From the NCBI GenBank assembly GCA_016297915.1, contig JAEDFU010000016.1, forward strand, positions 1-26,364: 26,364 nt of DNA. The letters are read 5' to 3'. Below, piece after piece: positions 8,815-16,133 of the stretch (the first letter of the stretch is position 1; each line of letters opens with the position of its first letter). Under the pieces are notes generated by a model that had not been told where the DNA came from, searched no databases, and saw nothing but the letters and a program-made list of their open reading frames with translations. The translations under genes were made by a program, and so were the position numbers. This stretch comes from Clostridia bacterium (GTDB lineage Bacteria; Bacillota; Clostridia; Christensenellales; UBA1242).

Positions 8815-8873
8815 AACAAATAATCCTGCTTTTTCAAAAATTATAACCACATTTTTGCATAAATAATCACAAG

Positions 8874-9019
8874 TTATCCACACTTGTGGACAACTCAAAA
8901 CATGCCCAAATTAGAATAATTTGGCTAATTTAGACAAAAATTGCCAGTTTTATCAAACATTTGTTTTATATGTGTATAAATATTTATGCACAATTATATT
9001 TTTATAACTATGTGCACAA
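8874..9019. promoter_or_regulatory. Cluster of five DnaA-box-like 9-mers in AT-rich DNA
   Basis: Boxes seen: TTATCCACA (8874-8882, plus), TTGTCCACA (8885-8893, minus), TTATACACA (8971-8979, minus), TTATGCACA (8984-8992, plus) and TTGTGCACA (9011-9019, minus). Three match the strict TTWTNCACA consensus and two differ at one position. The first two form an inverted pair 2 bp apart, and the third and fourth an inverted pair 4 bp apart. The surrounding 60-bp blocks are roughly 20-27% GC. DnaA binding is likely from the motif. Whether it regulates the division genes, titrates DnaA or belongs to an origin is open. Confidence 0.55.
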
Positions 9020-9099
9020 AATGAATATACTTTATAAAAATTCATGCAAGAACATACCCCAAATTTGTCAGATTTTGCAAAATTTTTGCATATTTAGTC

Positions 9100-9157
9100 A
9101 AAAAAAATACATTTCTTATTCAATTTATCAAAAAGACAATTATTTTTAAGAAATGTA
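9100..9157 (-). terminator. Terminator of the metallophosphoesterase gene
   Basis: A perfect 10-base inverted repeat (9108-9117 and 9148-9157, TACATTTCTT/AAGAAATGTA) is followed on the minus strand by eight U (9100-9107). It lies just after the stop at 9167. The 30-nt loop is long for an intrinsic terminator, which lowers confidence a little. Confidence 0.6.
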
Positions 9158-9166
9158 AAAAATTTA

Positions 9167-9862
9167 TTATAAAATTCTGATTAATTTGTTGCCTACCAAA
9201 TCACATGAGGTCAAAAAGTACTTAATGCCATCTCTTTCAAACTCAAGTTTTTGAGATTTATCCTCATTATGCAAGTGTCCATACACAACTACATCTACAT
9301 CGTATTTTTTGAATAGTTCAATCATTTCGTTGTTTTCCAAGCGATAGTTATATGGCGGAAAATGAGTCATAACAACAATTTTTTCGTTGTTTGTTTTAAG
9401 AGTTTTTGCAGACCTAAGAGATAATTCCATTCTAATTATCTCTCGCTTATATATTTTTTCGTCTAGTTCGGACTTAAAGCCGTTGTCAAATGGTATCCAA
9501 CCCCTCGAACCACAAATAACAAAATCTCCAAATTTGTAGGCATCATTTTGAATAGCGTAAGTATTGTTATGTAGATATTCTCTAAGCTCGCTTATTGAAC
9601 TCCACCAGTAATCATGATTGCCTTTGAGAATTATCTTAGTACCTTTGAGATTGCATATTAGATCAAGATCGGGCTTGGCATTTTCAAACTTCATTGCCCA
9701 AGATATATCTCCACTAATCAAAACTATATCATCATCCCCAACTTTGCTGTTCCAATCATCAATAATTTTGTCTAGATACCCCTCCCACGCTGGGCCAAAA
9801 ATATCCATGGGCTTTGGATTATTAATGCTAAGATGCAAGTCGCTTATTGCAAATATTTTCAT
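9167..9862 (-). CDS. Calcineurin-like metallophosphoesterase
   Basis: Cytosolic two-metal phosphoesterase, 231 aa, no signal or membrane segment. The five metal-binding blocks are all present: DLH (D8, H10), GDISW (D52), GNHDYWW (N82, H83), THFPP and YGHLHNE. Substrate is not predictable from the fold; relatives act on nucleotides, cyclic nucleotides, phospholipid headgroups or phosphoproteins. The short GPAWEGYLDKI insert after the first block is seen in clostridial relatives known to me only as hypothetical metallophosphoesterases. It is a single-gene unit with its own promoter and terminator. GGAG sits 5-6 nt before the ATG. Confidence 0.85.
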   Translation of the reverse strand: MKIFAISDLHLSINNPKPMDIFGPAWEGYLDKIIDDWNSKVGDDDIVLISGDISWAMKFENAKPDLDLICNLKGTKIILKGNHDYWWSSISELREYLHNNTYAIQNDAYKFGDFVICGSRGWIPFDNGFKSELDEKIYKREIIRMELSLRSAKTLKTNNEKIVVMTHFPPYNYRLENNEMIELFKKYDVDVVVYGHLHNEDKSQKLEFERDGIKYFLTSCDLVGNKLIRIL

Positions 9863-9878
9863 ATATTCTCCTATTTTT

Positions 9879-9907
9879 AGTATAACAAAATATTTGCACT
9901 TTTACAA
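9879..9907 (-). promoter_or_regulatory. Promoter for the metallophosphoesterase gene
   Basis: Minus-strand TTGTAA (9902-9907), 17-bp spacer, TATACT (9879-9884), with an upstream TGT giving an extended -10 (TGTTATACT). It lies 17 bp before the start codon and directly after the terminator of the gene upstream. Confidence 0.65.
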
Positions 9908-9932
9908 GCGATTAAATATTTTAAATAATATC

Positions 9933-9964
9933 AAAAAATCCCCACCAATTTCAAGGTGAGGATT
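9933..9964 (-). terminator. Terminator of the Cys-rich protein gene
   Basis: Arms 9937-9946 and 9955-9964 pair over 10 bases with one G-U, and the loop is 8 nt. On the minus strand it is followed by six U (9933-9938, partly shared with the stem). It lies 7 bp beyond the stop codon at 9971. Confidence 0.75.
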
Positions 9965-9970
9965 AGATGA

Positions 9971-10642
9971 CTAGTTAATATTAATTTGTGTAGGTGGATT
10001 AACCGGTTGTTGAGCAGGATACAATGGCAAATCAAAATAACCGCTACAAACATCCTGAGTGTAGTCTTGGCAAGGTGGAATTTGACAATAGCCATATGTA
10101 GGAATAAGTAATTCCGCATCGACAACTACTCTAATGATAAGAGTAATGCATGGATCTATCGCAAAAGTTGAGCCTTCAACAAATCTTCCGCCAGAACAAA
10201 TTGCGTTAGCAAAAGCTGTTACTTGGTAAGGGATGATTGATGGTTGTGGAACATACAAGACAACATCAATAGGAATTGTAACGATACCAGTACCGCTTCC
10301 TGCTGTACTATTATTATCTGTATAATTGACAGTGATAGGTACACTTACATTTCCAGTTACTCTTGCAAAACACGGTTTGTCTTCAAACCTATCAACCACC
10401 AAATTTGTAATTGTTACATTTTCAGTCAAAGTAGTACATCCGACAAATGTAAGAGGAGCGGTTGGATTTTGTGGTTGTTGATTAGTAAGAATAACTTGAG
10501 TTCCATCCATTTGAATTTGCTTCATACAAGCATCAAAAACCTTTCTTGTTTGTATGCAAGCTTTTTCGCAAAGCCCCTGCAATGGATTGCCAGTTATTGG
10601 CCCAGGGTTACAACCTTGTCTATTTCCGGAAAAAAACGACAT
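9971..10642 (-). CDS. Cys-rich clostridial protein of unknown function
   Basis: 223 aa, soluble, with no signal peptide or membrane helix. I do not recognise a characterised family. It has a glycine/cysteine-rich N-terminus (FFSGNRQGCNPGPITGNPL), a helical patch LCEKACIQTRKVFDACMK, then a Thr/Val-rich part that reads like beta strands (NVTITNLVVDRF, ARVTGNVSVPITVNYTD, IPIDVVLYVPQPS), and a closing YGYCQIPPCQDYTQDVC. Eleven Cys in all. Similar proteins in spore-forming Clostridia are annotated as hypothetical as far as I recall. A spore-coat or surface-layer role is possible from composition but is inference. Strong AAGGAGG 6 nt before ATG suggests high expression, and it is a single-gene unit. 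Confidence 0.75.
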   Translation of the reverse strand: MSFFSGNRQGCNPGPITGNPLQGLCEKACIQTRKVFDACMKQIQMDGTQVILTNQQPQNPTAPLTFVGCTTLTENVTITNLVVDRFEDKPCFARVTGNVSVPITVNYTDNNSTAGSGTGIVTIPIDVVLYVPQPSIIPYQVTAFANAICSGGRFVEGSTFAIDPCITLIIRVVVDAELLIPTYGYCQIPPCQDYTQDVCSGYFDLPLYPAQQPVNPPTQININ

Positions 10643-10671
10643 AATTTACCTCCTTAAAGATTGTATGGTAA

Positions 10672-10677
10672 ATTATA
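10672..10677 (-). promoter_or_regulatory. Possible -10 element for the Cys-rich protein gene
   Basis: Minus-strand TATAAT (CATATAAT in context) lies 30 bp before the start codon. No good TTGACA stands 16-18 bp upstream. The CATA start would also suit the -10 of a sporulation sigma factor, but the matching -35 is poor. A small CACAT/ATGTG inverted repeat (10687-10700) lies where the spacer would be. Confidence 0.35.
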
Positions 10678-10823
10678 TGAAATAGACACATCAAAATGTG
10701 AATAACTCTTTGATTTTTGTATATTTTTTGAAAATACAATTTTTGAAAATATAGCATGTAATCTTATTGATATATCAAAATTCACCGCAAAATAAGACAA
10801 TTTTCTCGCATCACAATGCATCA

Positions 10824-10861
10824 CAAAAAAAGTTTGATTGAATTCAATCAAACTTTTTTTG
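10824..10861. terminator. Perfect 38-bp palindrome, bidirectional terminator
   Basis: The sequence is a perfect inverted repeat centred between 10842 and 10843: A7, a GC-containing stem (GTTTGATTG), a central GAATTC, the mirror stem, and T7. It begins 1 bp after the stop codon of the zinc-ribbon gene at 10863 and ends that transcript on the minus strand. The symmetry makes it equally able to stop plus-strand transcripts. Confidence 0.85.
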
Positions 10862-10862
10862 C

Positions 10863-11204
10863 TTATCTTCCTATAAACAAACCGTACATATTGCCGGACA
10901 TTCCTGCAGCAACAACGCCAAGGATAATTCCAAGTATAAACTCAACAGCAAACGCAACACCGAATGTTATTCCCCATGCCTTCAAAAATGACTTTCTTGC
11001 AACAGTTCCCTCTGGATAAATCAAAATTCCAATAATTAGACCAATTAGTCCCAAGAATAATCCTAAGATTACACCCATTCCAGTTTTTGGCGTATTGAAG
11101 TCCTGAGCATTGGAAGCTGGTTTTTTGTCATCTACTGCACATCCGCAGTGAACACAAACTACAGCATCATCGTTGATTTCCTTGCCACATTTTTTACAAA
11201 ACAT
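10863..11204 (-). CDS. Zinc-ribbon membrane protein
   Basis: 113 aa. The N-terminus MFCKKCGKEI plus VCVHCGC forms a four-Cys zinc ribbon (C3, C6, C17, C20) of the zinc_ribbon_2 type. A short polar linker leads to two hydrophobic segments, one Gly-rich (GMGVILGLFLGLIGLIIGIL, about 42-61) and one near the C-terminus (ITFGVAFAVEFILGIILGVV). The role is unknown; proteins of this build are common in Firmicutes and seldom characterised. It is a single-gene unit with an extended -10 promoter and a terminator at the stop codon. A good AGGAG precedes the ATG. Confidence 0.75.
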   Translation of the reverse strand: MFCKKCGKEINDDAVVCVHCGCAVDDKKPASNAQDFNTPKTGMGVILGLFLGLIGLIIGILIYPEGTVARKSFLKAWGITFGVAFAVEFILGIILGVVAAGMSGNMYGLFIGR

Positions 11205-11233
11205 ATACTACTACTCCTTTATCATTTTCTATG

Positions 11234-11263
11234 ATTATAGCATTATATATGCCAAAATTTCAA
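11234..11263 (-). promoter_or_regulatory. Extended -10 promoter for the zinc-ribbon membrane protein
   Basis: Minus-strand TTGAAA (11258-11263), 18-bp spacer, TGC then TATAAT (11234-11239). The predicted start is about 23 nt before the ATG at 11204. It also separates this gene from engB upstream. Confidence 0.7.
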
Positions 11264-11308
11264 GTATTTTGTACAAACAACTATACAAATGTCCAAATTT
11301 GCTTATTT

Positions 11309-11890
11309 TTACTCCAAAAATTGGTCGAATTTTTGCAAGATTTCGAGTCTGCCGTAGCCGGTCTCACTTGAGCTTGGCAAAACATTATCCTTGCCCACAC
11401 CCAAGTAGTTTGCCAATTTTTGCATTTGTGGTTTAATTTGGCTTTTGCCAAACTTATCACATTTGGTTGCAATAATTACAAAAGGAATACGATAGTAATT
11501 CAAAAACTTAAGCATTTGTTTGTCCTGTGCAGTTGGTTCAATTCTGCTGTCAACCAGCATGCAAACACACTTAAGGCTCTCATTTTCGATAAGATATGGC
11601 TCAATCATGGACTGCCAACCGTCCACTTCCGACTTGCTAGCTTTGGCATAGCCATAACCTGGCAAATCCACAAAGTATAGATTGTCGTTTATCAAAAAGT
11701 AATTAATAAGCCTTGTTCTTCCGGGAGTAGAACTAGTTTTGCAAAGTTTGCCTTGTTTGGTTAGCATATTAATAAGTGAACTCTTGCCAACATTACTCCT
11801 GCCAACAAACGCAATCTGACCAAAGTCTCCTAGTCCATTGGGATTAGCCCTTACTGCACTGACCTCAAACTTTGCACTCCTTATTTCCAT
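11309..11890 (-). CDS. engB: Ribosome biogenesis GTPase EngB (YsxC/YihA)
   Basis: TrmE-Era-like GTPase needed for late 50S ribosomal subunit assembly, 193 aa. Seen: G1 GRSNVGKSS (30-38), the G2 Thr in TPGRTRLINYF, G3 DLPGYGYA, and G4 TKCDK. The FVGRSNVGKSSLIN start and VDLPGYGYAKA signature are diagnostic for the family. It follows clpX after 20 bp with its own GGAG, so the two are co-transcribed. In Bacillus a lon gene lies between clpX and ysxC; here it is absent. Confidence 0.96.
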   Translation of the reverse strand: MEIRSAKFEVSAVRANPNGLGDFGQIAFVGRSNVGKSSLINMLTKQGKLCKTSSTPGRTRLINYFLINDNLYFVDLPGYGYAKASKSEVDGWQSMIEPYLIENESLKCVCMLVDSRIEPTAQDKQMLKFLNYYRIPFVIIATKCDKFGKSQIKPQMQKLANYLGVGKDNVLPSSSETGYGRLEILQKFDQFLE

Positions 11891-11910
11891 AAAATCTCCT
11901 CTTTTGAGCT

Positions 11911-13212
11911 TTAAGCTAATTTTTCTTTGGGATTATCTTCGCTATTTTCAAGCTGTTTTACTTCAATTTTTTTGTGTTCAATAATTGGTTGACTTCCCTC
12001 CACTGTATCTTTGGTGACTCTAACATTTGTAATGGTCCTATCATCTGGTGTCTGGAACATTATATCAAGCATAATGTCCTCCATTATGGTTCTTAGTCCT
12101 CTAGCACCGGTTTTGAGTTTCATTGCTTTTTTGGCAACTGCCTTAACAGCATCTGCGTCAATCTCCAAGTTTACACCATCTATTTTGAACATAGTCCTGT
12201 ATTGTTTGACAATAGCATTCTTAGGCTCGGTCATAATTTTGACCAACGCCTCCTCAGTTAGTTCGTCAAGTCCTACTACAATAGGAAGTCTGCCAACAAA
12301 CTCAGGGATAAGGCCGTATTTGATTAAATCTTGTGGTTGAATTTCCTTGATTAATTCGCTTGTCTTTCTTGGAGCGGTCTCTTCGTCTGTACTAAATCCA
12401 AGAGAAGATTTGTTAACTCTTTTTTCGATTATTTTATCTAGTCCAACAAACGCTCCACCACAAATAAATAAAATGTTCTTGGTGTCGATTTGTAACAACT
12501 CTTGTTGTGGATGTTTTCTGCCACCTTGAGGTGGAACATTTGCAACAGTACTCTCAATTATTTTGAGCAATGCTTGTTGAACACCCTCACCACTCACATC
12601 TCGTGTAATACTTACATTCTCGGATTTTCTTGTAATTTTGTCGATTTCATCAATGTAAATAATGCCTTGCTCAGCTTTTTTGATATCATAATTTGCGTTT
12701 TGAATAAGTTTGAGAAGTACATTTTCAACATCATCACCGACATATCCAGCCTCAGTAAGAGTGGTTGCATCCGCAGTTGCAAAAGGCACTTCCAAGATTT
12801 TTGCAAGTATTCTTGCAAGCATTGTTTTGCCACTTCCAGTAGGACCAATAAGCAAGACATTGCTTTTGTCCAAATCCAAGGCTTCGCTTTCTTTTTTGCT
12901 ATTTTGGATATCAATATTGTAATTAATTCGCTTATAGTGATTATAAACAGCCACCGAAAGAACTCTTTTGGCCTCGTCTTGCCCAACAACATACTCGTCT
13001 AGCATTTTTTTGAGTTCACTAGGTGTGGGAAGTGTAATCTTGTTTTGTCCAACAGTTTTGTGTGTTTTTGCAAGCATTTCACTACAAATTGCCACACAAT
13101 CTTCACAAATAAAACTTGTGCCGTCTGGGCTTGTAATCATATTTTTGGTCTCAAGTTGACTTCTTCCACAAAAAGAGCACTCCATCAAAATTTTGTCTAA
13201 ATCTTTTTCCAT
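11911..13212 (-). CDS. clpX: ClpX, ATP-dependent unfoldase of the ClpXP protease
   Basis: AAA+ hexamer that recognises, unfolds and feeds substrates into ClpP, 433 aa. Seen: N-terminal C4 zinc-binding domain (C12, C15, C36, C39), Walker A GPTGSGKT (123-130), pore loop GYVG (156-159), Walker B IIYIDEIDK (184-192), the RKH loop (232-234) and an LGF loop for ClpP docking (LGFSTDEE, about 271). All needed residues are intact. The C-terminus ends in a charged Glu/Lys-rich tail. It lies downstream of clpP, separated by a hairpin, and upstream of engB. Confidence 0.97.
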   Translation of the reverse strand: MEKDLDKILMECSFCGRSQLETKNMITSPDGTSFICEDCVAICSEMLAKTHKTVGQNKITLPTPSELKKMLDEYVVGQDEAKRVLSVAVYNHYKRINYNIDIQNSKKESEALDLDKSNVLLIGPTGSGKTMLARILAKILEVPFATADATTLTEAGYVGDDVENVLLKLIQNANYDIKKAEQGIIYIDEIDKITRKSENVSITRDVSGEGVQQALLKIIESTVANVPPQGGRKHPQQELLQIDTKNILFICGGAFVGLDKIIEKRVNKSSLGFSTDEETAPRKTSELIKEIQPQDLIKYGLIPEFVGRLPIVVGLDELTEEALVKIMTEPKNAIVKQYRTMFKIDGVNLEIDADAVKAVAKKAMKLKTGARGLRTIMEDIMLDIMFQTPDDRTITNVRVTKDTVEGSQPIIEHKKIEVKQLENSEDNPKEKLA

Positions 13213-13227
13213 AAACCCCCTTTAGTT

Positions 13228-13264
13228 AAAAAGTACTATGCAAGGTTAATTTGTTGCATAGTAC
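13228..13264 (-). terminator. Hairpin terminator or attenuator between clpP and clpX
   Basis: A perfect 11-base inverted repeat (13233-13243 and 13254-13264, GTACTATGCAA/TTGCATAGTAC) with a 10-nt loop is followed on the minus strand by five U. It occupies almost the whole 69-bp gap. No convincing promoter follows before clpX, so partial termination that lowers clpX relative to clpP is likely. That last step is inference. Confidence 0.7.
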
Positions 13265-13281
13265 CAAAATACATCTTATTG

Positions 13282-13866
13282 TTACTTAACGCCTCTAGTG
13301 ATAACCTTATCCACTAGTCCATAAGCAACAGCTTCGTCTGCAGTCATAAAATAGTCTCTGTCTACATCTTTTTCAACCTTTTTGATTGATTGTCCTGTGT
13401 TTTTTGCAAGCATTTCAATCATTTTTTTCTTGGTCTTTAAGATGTGATTTGCTGTAATTTCGATGTCACTAGCTTGACCTTGTGCACCACCCAAAGGTTG
13501 ATGTATCATAACCTCACTGTTTGGCAAACAAAATCTCTTGCCCTTAGTTCCTGCAGCGAGCAAGAACGCACCCATAGATGCAGCAAGCCCAATACATATT
13601 GTCGAAACATCGCACTTAACATATTTCATAGTATCATAAATAGCCATTCCAGCAGTCACACTGCCACCCGGACTATTAATATATACACAAATATCCTTTT
13701 CGGGATTTTTGGCTTCCAAATATATAAGTTGTGCAACTATTGTATTTGCACTAGCATCATCAATTTCGCCAGAAATGAAAACTATTCTATCTTCGAGGAG
13801 TCTGCTATAAATATCATAACTTCTCTCTCCAGAATTAGTCTGGTCAACTACATAAGGTATAAGCAT
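13282..13866 (-). CDS. clpP: ClpP protease catalytic subunit
   Basis: Serine protease forming the two-ring chamber of ClpXP, 194 aa. Catalytic triad intact: S97 in GLAASMGAFLL, H122 in MIHQPLGG, D171 in DRDYFMTADEA. The oxyanion loop INSPGGSVTAG (64-74) is also present. The N-terminus MLIPYVVDQTNSGERSYDIYSRLL is the normal short processed leader. It lies 11 bp after tig, an order common in bacteria, and is presumably transcribed with it from the promoter at 15196-15224. No CtsR-like heptad repeat was found upstream of tig. Confidence 0.97.
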   Translation of the reverse strand: MLIPYVVDQTNSGERSYDIYSRLLEDRIVFISGEIDDASANTIVAQLIYLEAKNPEKDICVYINSPGGSVTAGMAIYDTMKYVKCDVSTICIGLAASMGAFLLAAGTKGKRFCLPNSEVMIHQPLGGAQGQASDIEITANHILKTKKKMIEMLAKNTGQSIKKVEKDVDRDYFMTADEAVAYGLVDKVITRGVK

Positions 13867-13877
13867 ATTATCTCCAA

Positions 13878-15155
13878 TTATTTGTTATTTTCAACCAAGA
13901 ACTCAAGAAGTTTGTTCATAAGAATTTCATTTCTTATGTAGTTCAATCTTTCTTCAGTTAAGGTTTTCTTATACTCCTCAAGAGTTTTATTTGCTCTTTT
14001 TGCAATTTTTTCGATATATTCGTCCAAATCTTTGTCTTTTATGTCAAATTTCTCACGCTTTAGGATTTCTTGCAAAGCAAGTCTAATTTTTACACTCTTA
14101 AGAGCGTCGTCTTTTCTTTCTTCTCTAAGTTTGTCAACAGTTGTGTTTAGATACTTAGCATATGCTTCCAAGTTTGCGCCTTGATACATGAGTCTATATT
14201 CCATATCTTGCATAATAGCGTCTAATTCTCTATTAACCATGATATCTGGAACTTCAACTTCCATAGTCTTAACAATCTCATCAATGATTTGATTTTCTGT
14301 TTGAACTTTGGCATCCTCTTTGGCATGCTCACCTAGGTGCTCTTTGATGTGTTTTTTGTACTCATCCAAAGTCTCAAATTCACTAACATCACTTGCTAGT
14401 TCGTCGTTGATTTCTGGGAGTTGTTTTACTTTGACAGCATTAACAGTAACTTCAAACTTAGCATCCTTGCCAGCCAAGTTTTCGGCTTGGTAATCTGCTG
14501 GGAATTTTACCATTACATCCTTGGTGTCACCAGCCTTGAGTCCAATTAATTGCTCCTCAAAGTTGTCAATAAAGCTATGACTTCCAATCTCCAAATCAAA
14601 AGCATCAGCTGTGCCACCCTCAAAGTATTCACCGTCAACACTTCCCTTAAAGTCGATGTTTGCAATGTCGCCGTTTTCAATAGCACCGTCTTTTTCAACA
14701 AGTCTTGTATTTTGCATTTGAACTCTCTTAAGTTCGTCCTCAACATCATTGTCTGTAATATCCTTAGGTGCAACATTAATCTTAAGACCAGTGTAGTTTC
14801 CAAGTTTAACTTCTGGTCTAACAGGAATTTCTGCAACAATTGTGATACCTGTATCATCCAATTTTTCAACACTCAACTCTGGGCTGTCGATAGGATCAAT
14901 TGACTTGTCATTGTTTAGTATCTCATTGTAATGTTTGTTAAATCCCTCCAAAATAGCATCTTCAAAGAATACATGAGGACCATACATTTTTTCAATCATT
15001 TTTCTTGGAGCTTTGCCTGCTCTAAAACCCTCAACTTTGTATTTGCCTTTGGTTTTATTATAAGAGTCCTCAACCAAACCCTCCCATTCTTTGGCGTCGA
15101 GTTCAAGTTTCAACTCAAGATTTTTATTTTCTAGTTTTTTGATGTTATATTTCAT
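13878..15155 (-). CDS. tig: Trigger factor, ribosome-associated chaperone
   Basis: Binds at the ribosomal exit tunnel and shields nascent chains, 425 aa. N-terminal ribosome-binding domain with GFRAGKAPR (43-51), the tunnel-docking signature. Middle FKBP-type peptidyl-prolyl isomerase domain (about 155-245, GDIANIDFKGSVDGEYFEGG) and a long helical C-terminal arm domain (about 250-425) rich in charged residues. AAGGAG precedes the ATG. First gene of tig-clpP-clpX-engB. Confidence 0.96.
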   Translation of the reverse strand: MKYNIKKLENKNLELKLELDAKEWEGLVEDSYNKTKGKYKVEGFRAGKAPRKMIEKMYGPHVFFEDAILEGFNKHYNEILNNDKSIDPIDSPELSVEKLDDTGITIVAEIPVRPEVKLGNYTGLKINVAPKDITDNDVEDELKRVQMQNTRLVEKDGAIENGDIANIDFKGSVDGEYFEGGTADAFDLEIGSHSFIDNFEEQLIGLKAGDTKDVMVKFPADYQAENLAGKDAKFEVTVNAVKVKQLPEINDELASDVSEFETLDEYKKHIKEHLGEHAKEDAKVQTENQIIDEIVKTMEVEVPDIMVNRELDAIMQDMEYRLMYQGANLEAYAKYLNTTVDKLREERKDDALKSVKIRLALQEILKREKFDIKDKDLDEYIEKIAKRANKTLEEYKKTLTEERLNYIRNEILMNKLLEFLVENNK

Positions 15156-15195
15156 TTATTTTCTCCTTAAGTAATTATACTTTCAAAACTAGTCT

Positions 15196-15224
15196 ATTAT
15201 ACCACACTCAAATATAAATTGCAA
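15196..15224 (-). promoter_or_regulatory. Extended -10 promoter for tig-clpP
   Basis: Minus-strand TTGCAA (15219-15224), 17-bp spacer, TGG then TATAAT (15196-15201). The start would be near 15189, about 34 nt before the tig ATG. The remaining gene-free DNA to 15437 holds only the terminator at 15328-15378. Confidence 0.75.
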
Positions 15225-15327
15225 CAAAAAAATCACACATAAAAATCCAATAAAATAAACCATTTTGTATAATTTTTGCATGTGATTTATAAGTGCTTTT
15301 TGCTCTGTTTTATTAAGACATATTTTC

Positions 15328-15378
15328 AAAAAAAACCAATACTGATTAAGGCTTTGTCTCAAATAGTATTAGTTTTTT
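15328..15378 (-). terminator. Terminator after the lspA-rluD-membrane protein operon
   Basis: Arms 15330-15343 and 15365-15378 are inverted repeats of 14 bases with one G-U pair on the minus strand, ending in a run of U. The loop is 21 nt. It stands 60 bp after the last stop codon of the operon (15438). Confidence 0.65.
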
Positions 15379-15437
15379 GATTTCAATAGATTTTAATTTT
15401 TGTAAGGTTTCAAACAAGCCAAATTTTGCATTAATTA

Positions 15438-15782
15438 TCAAAACAATGCAACCACAATCAAAACTAGCCCCATCAAAAAATAGAGCATCGCCTGAAAAAC
15501 ATTCCCCTTTTTTGTAATATTTACTCGCTTATTTTGTTTTTCCATATCAATTTTTTCAATTTTAATTTTGGATTGTATCTCAAGAGCTTCATCGAGTTCT
15601 TTGTTTTTGGCAAACTGTTTACATCCCAAAAATATAAAAAATAATCCTTCAAGCACAAGTGTCAAAATGTACGCCCACTTGCCTGTGCTCAAAAAGCATA
15701 GAAAAAGTAGAGCAAGCGTCTGAGATGCAACAAGCATTATGTTGAGTTTACTCTTAAAAAATTTTTGCAAATAACTTTTCAT
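15438..15782 (-). CDS. Small membrane protein of unknown function (three segments)
   Basis: 114 aa with a basic N-terminus, two close hydrophobic segments (about 13-30 and 37-54), a charged middle part rich in Lys and Glu (LDEALEIQSKIKIEKIDMEKQNKR), and a final segment (AMLYFLMGLVLIVVALF). I do not recognise it. It is the last gene of the lspA operon, 20 bp after the 88-aa gene, and has no clear Shine-Dalgarno, so its translation may depend on the gene upstream. Confidence 0.65.
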   Translation of the reverse strand: MKSYLQKFFKSKLNIMLVASQTLALLFLCFLSTGKWAYILTLVLEGLFFIFLGCKQFAKNKELDEALEIQSKIKIEKIDMEKQNKRVNITKKGNVFQAMLYFLMGLVLIVVALF

Positions 15783-15802
15783 ATGTATAGCTCACTCAAA
15801 GG

Positions 15803-16069
15803 TTAAATTACCATAAATATAATAATTAACGCCAAACAAACAACCCATACAACATAGTATGCCCAATGATGACGAGAATAAGCAAAGTAAAATGCCGAAA
15901 TAGCAACAATTGCATATGCCAAAATCTCACTTATTTGTCTTAGCGAACTTGCCAAGTTTCCGCCACCAATCTTTCCTATTACAAGTGCAAGTCCAATGCA
16001 AACTATTGCAATAAAAGATATTAGGTTCAAAAAACCTCTCCAACTAGCACCACCAGTATTTTTTGCCAT
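15803..16069 (-). CDS. Small membrane protein of unknown function (three segments)
   Basis: 88 aa: a short polar start (MAKNTGGASWRG) and three predicted membrane segments (about 13-33, 46-65, 68-88) ending at the C-terminus. No motif recognised. A strong AAAGGAG 6 nt before the ATG supports it being a real gene. It sits 64 bp after the rluD-like gene, with no terminator between. Confidence 0.65.
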   Translation of the reverse strand: MAKNTGGASWRGFLNLISFIAIVCIGLALVIGKIGGGNLASSLRQISEILAYAIVAISAFYFAYSRHHWAYYVVWVVCLALIIIFMVI

Positions 16070-16133
16070 ATAATTCTCCTTTTATTTTTTTATATTTTAT
16101 ATTCTTTATTATTTTTTTCAAAGTAATTTTATC

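Noticed and set aside
8648..9166. Chromosomal replication origin (oriC) as a firm call
   Set aside because: DnaA boxes and AT-rich DNA are present, but genes on both sides run on the minus strand with no co-orientation switch, and dnaA, dnaN, recF or gyrB are absent. No DnaA-trio was recognised.
10654..10851. 65-codon minus-strand open frame
   Set aside because: It starts inside the terminator palindrome, contains the promoter of the next gene and has no coding character.
12502..13002. 166-codon plus-strand open frame opposite clpX
   Set aside because: It is antisense to the Walker and zinc-finger regions of a clear clpX and rich in Cys/Ile from reverse-complement bias.
15348..15365. GGCTTTGTCTCAAAT resembling an insertion-sequence end
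   Set aside because: Only one short copy, no transposase and no partner repeat or target duplication; it is the loop of a terminator.
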